Source: Methanomicrobiales archaeon
Lineage (GTDB): Archaea > Halobacteriota > Methanomicrobia > Methanomicrobiales > Methanoculleaceae
Direction: 5' to 3'
Length of the DNA stretch: 16,165 nucleotides
NCBI GenBank assembly: GCA_012521035.1
Contig: JAAYND010000107.1
Coordinates: 1 to 16,165 of the forward strand
Positions 13,985 to 16,165 of the stretch are shown piece after piece; position 1 is the stretch's first letter; each line of letters opens with the position of its first letter. A program made the translations under genes and the position numbers. The notes beneath the pieces are model-generated. The model made no database searches and was not told where the DNA came from. It saw nothing but the letters and a program-made list of their open reading frames with translations.

Positions 13985-15874
13985 ATGACAGAGACGTTTG
14001 CTGTCAAACTGGGAGAGAAGTGCTACCTCCCCGACCCCCGGTGCAGGGCGAACGCCTGGACGCCGGACTACGCCCGGGCGTACCGGGAGTTCATGCGCGA
14101 CCCGGAGGCTTTCTGGGACGGGATCGCCCGCGAACTGGTCTGGTTCGAGCCCTGGGATCGGGTTCTTGAGTGGAACCGCCCGTATGCAAAATGGTTCGTC
14201 AACGGAAAGCTCAACATCACCTACAACTGCCTGGATCGCCACATCACGAGCGATCGCCGGGATAAACCGGCAGTCATATGGCACGGTGAGCGCGGGGAGG
14301 AGCGGAGGCTCACCTACGACGACCTCCACCGCGAGGTGATGCGATTTGCAAACGGGCTCGCGAGCCTCGGCGTCAGAAAGGGTGACCGGGTCTGCATCTA
14401 CATGCCGCTCGTCCCCGAGCAGATCGTCGCGATGCTCGCCTGCGCACGGATCGGGGCCATCCACTCGGTGGTCTTCGGCGGGTTCGGGGCAGGTGCGCTT
14501 GCGATGCGGATCAACGATGCGGAGGCAAAGGTCGTCATCACCGCGGACGCCGGTTACCGCCGGGGGAAGACCATCCCGCTCCGCGGGATCGTGAACGAGG
14601 CGCTCGCCAGTACTCCCTGCGTCGAGAAGGTCATCGTTCTCCGGCGCGAAAACCCGGCCGCCGACCTCGACCCCGCACGGGAGATCGACTACGCCGACCT
14701 CATGGCCCGTGCCGCAACCGACTGCCCGGCCGAGACGATGGATGCGGAAGACCCGCTCTTCATCCTCTACACGAGCGGTTCGACCGGCACACCGAAGGGC
14801 ATCGTGCACACCTGCGGCGGTTACATGGTCGGGACCTACTACACCGCCCGCCATGACTTCGACATCAAGGAGACCGATGTCCTATGGTGCACCGCCGACC
14901 CCGGGTGGATCACCGGCCACAGCTACATCGTCTATGGCCCGCTCGCCGTCGGGACGACCGTCGTCATAGCCGAAGGGACTCCCGATTACCCCGATCAGGG
15001 AATCTACTGGCAGCTGGTCCAGGACCTCGGTGTGACGATCTTCTACACCGCCCCGACCGCCATCCGGATGTTCATGCGCTACGGTGATACATGGCCGGCG
15101 AAGTATGACCTCTCGTCACTCCGGGTCCTCGGGTCGGTCGGCGAACCCCTCAACCCCGAGGCGTTCGAGTGGTACTACCACCAGATCGGCCGCGGGCAGT
15201 GCCCGGTCGTGGATACCTGGTGGCAGACAGAGACCGGGATGCACATCATCACCACGATGATCGGCGATGCGATGAAACCCGGGTTTGCCGGGAGGGCCGT
15301 CCCGGGCACCATCGCGGATGTTGTCGACCGGGCAGGAAACCCCGTCCCCCCCGGTACCGGAGGATTCCTGGTCATCAAGGAGCCCTGGCCTGCCATGCTC
15401 CGGACGGTCCACGGGAACGATGAGCGCTACCGCACCTACTGGGATACCATCCCGGGTTGCTATGCCGCAGGCGATCTCGCGGTGAAGGATGAGGACGGCT
15501 ACATCATGGTCATCGGGCGTGCCGACGACCTAATCGTCGTCGCCGGGCACAACATCGGCACTGCAGAGGTCGAGAGCGCGCTCGTCTCCCACAACGCTGT
15601 GGCGGAGGCCGCAGTCATCGGGAAACCCGATCCTCTGAAGGGGAACGTCATCAAGGCGTTCGTCACCCTCCGCGTGGATGCGAGCCCGGGCGACGATCTC
15701 ACCGCTGAACTCGCCCGCCACGTCAGGAAGAGCCTCGGACCCGTCGCGGTGCCGGCCGAGATCGAGTTCGTGGACCGGCTCCCGAAGACCCGGAGCGGCA
15801 AGATCATGCGCCGGGTTCTGAAAGCCCGCGAGCTCGGTATGGATCCGGGAGACATATCCACCCTGGAAGAGTGA
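13985..15874 (+). CDS. acs: Acetyl-CoA synthetase, AMP-forming
   Basis: This enzyme converts acetate, ATP and CoA to acetyl-CoA, AMP and PPi. Many hydrogenotrophic Methanomicrobiales require acetate as a carbon source, and this enzyme would activate it. The 629-aa protein has the adenylation P-loop YTSGSTGTPKG (262-272), TADPGWITGHSY (303-314), DTWWQTETG (410-418, with the tryptophan that limits the pocket to acetate-sized acids), GDLAVKDEDGYIMVIGRADD (496-515) and the catalytic lysine K606 in PKTRSGKIMRR, which is the residue acetylated by Pat-type enzymes in bacteria. The hinge-side motif reads AGHNIGTAEVE (520-530), where most Acs proteins have GHR. Propionyl-CoA synthetase is a less likely alternative. 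Confidence 0.95.
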   Translation: MTETFAVKLGEKCYLPDPRCRANAWTPDYARAYREFMRDPEAFWDGIARELVWFEPWDRVLEWNRPYAKWFVNGKLNITYNCLDRHITSDRRDKPAVIWHGERGEERRLTYDDLHREVMRFANGLASLGVRKGDRVCIYMPLVPEQIVAMLACARIGAIHSVVFGGFGAGALAMRINDAEAKVVITADAGYRRGKTIPLRGIVNEALASTPCVEKVIVLRRENPAADLDPAREIDYADLMARAATDCPAETMDAEDPLFILYTSGSTGTPKGIVHTCGGYMVGTYYTARHDFDIKETDVLWCTADPGWITGHSYIVYGPLAVGTTVVIAEGTPDYPDQGIYWQLVQDLGVTIFYTAPTAIRMFMRYGDTWPAKYDLSSLRVLGSVGEPLNPEAFEWYYHQIGRGQCPVVDTWWQTETGMHIITTMIGDAMKPGFAGRAVPGTIADVVDRAGNPVPPGTGGFLVIKEPWPAMLRTVHGNDERYRTYWDTIPGCYAAGDLAVKDEDGYIMVIGRADDLIVVAGHNIGTAEVESALVSHNAVAEAAVIGKPDPLKGNVIKAFVTLRVDASPGDDLTAELARHVRKSLGPVAVPAEIEFVDRLPKTRSGKIMRRVLKARELGMDPGDISTLEE

Positions 15875-15899
15875 CTCACGGTGGAGCGATGAGTGGCTG

Positions 15900-16165
15900 C
15901 TACGCCTGCTCCATGAGTCCGAGGCGCTGGAGGACGCCGGCGGCCGCATCCATCCCGCCGTCCAGGTAGACGGCGCCGATGAGCGCCTCCATGCACTCAG
16001 CGAGAACCCGGCCGGACGTCCAGACCGCCTGGGCGGCCTCGCCCTTCCCCCAGCGGACGTACTCCTCAAGGGAGAGACCCTCTGCGAGCCCGCGGAGCCG
16101 GGTCATGTTCACCAGGTTCACCTTCCGGTTTGTTATCGCGCCCTTGTCGTGCGCCCCACCGGCGA
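15900..16165 (-). CDS. RNase III-domain protein, 5' end cut by window edge
   Basis: The open frame continues beyond the right edge, and the visible 87 codons are the C-terminal part. AHDKGAITNRKVNLVNM, then LAEGLSLEEYVRWGKGE and VLAECMEALIGAVYLDGG, follow the second half of an RNase III catalytic domain, which ends in the metal-binding AdxxEAliGAiylDgG motif. The protein stops about 15 residues after this, so it lacks a C-terminal dsRNA-binding domain, like Mini-III enzymes. The usual aspartate of the motif is glutamate here (AECMEA), while the essential second glutamate is kept. The N-terminal signature with the other catalytic acids is outside the window. It converges on acs with a 25-bp gap. 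Confidence 0.82.
   Translation of the reverse strand, partial: AGGAHDKGAITNRKVNLVNMTRLRGLAEGLSLEEYVRWGKGEAAQAVWTSGRVLAECMEALIGAVYLDGGMDAAAGVLQRLGLMEQA

Noticed and set aside
13892..14854. 320-codon minus-strand open frame opposite acs
   Set aside because: It lies antisense to the acs coding sequence, has no recognisable motif, and its composition is explained by acs codon usage.
1..16165. tRNA, rRNA, CRISPR array or transposase
   Set aside because: I looked for cloverleaf-like GTTCGAATC contexts, regularly spaced repeats and transposase motifs and saw none. The GTTCGAA at 8701 is part of the lon promoter without tRNA stems.

Overview
The window looks like chromosomal DNA from a high-GC hydrogenotrophic methanogen, most likely a Methanomicrobiales archaeon close to Methanoculleus. 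The reasons are coenzyme M synthesis by the cysteate synthase route, a DUF39-ferredoxin protein of the 'methanogenesis marker 16' type, archaeal TATA-type promoters with short leaders, and an AMP-forming acetyl-CoA synthetase. The taxon is inferred from gene content alone.

Positions 1-5727 (minus strand) hold one tightly packed operon. In transcription order it encodes a permease-less ABC ATPase, a HypB-like GTPase, a small Fe-S protein, the DUF39-ferredoxin protein, cysteate synthase, and fused sulfopyruvate decarboxylase ComDE (cut by the window edge). Neighbouring genes overlap by 4-8 bases, except for a 3-base gap between the GTPase and the Fe-S gene. The last three genes cover phosphoserine to cysteate, sulfopyruvate to sulfoacetaldehyde, and probably sulfoacetaldehyde to coenzyme M. 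The first three are uncharacterised as far as I know and form the best candidate here for an undescribed system: a nucleotide-driven metallocentre or electron-delivery module serving coenzyme M thiol formation. A divergent HTH regulator (5828-6313) faces the operon across 100 bp. That gap holds a palindrome overlapping the operon's TATA-like box.

Positions 6310-9157 (minus strand) hold a bacterial-type LonA protease and an upstream MarR-family regulator. Their two promoters carry similar TTAGG...CTAA elements just downstream of the TATA box, which suggests that the MarR protein controls both itself and lon.

Positions 9158-11912 are an accessory-looking patch. They contain an AlbA_2/RecG-like ATP-binding regulator gene, a frameshifted and internally deleted relic of the same gene, two copies of a roughly 220-bp flanking repeat with a perfect 11-bp inverted repeat, and about 600 bp with no convincing gene.

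Positions 11913-15874 (plus strand) encode a Na/phosphate cotransporter-family protein with a PhoU-like tail and an acetyl-CoA synthetase. The latter has an unusually structured 330-bp upstream region. A partial RNase III-domain gene (minus strand) closes the window.
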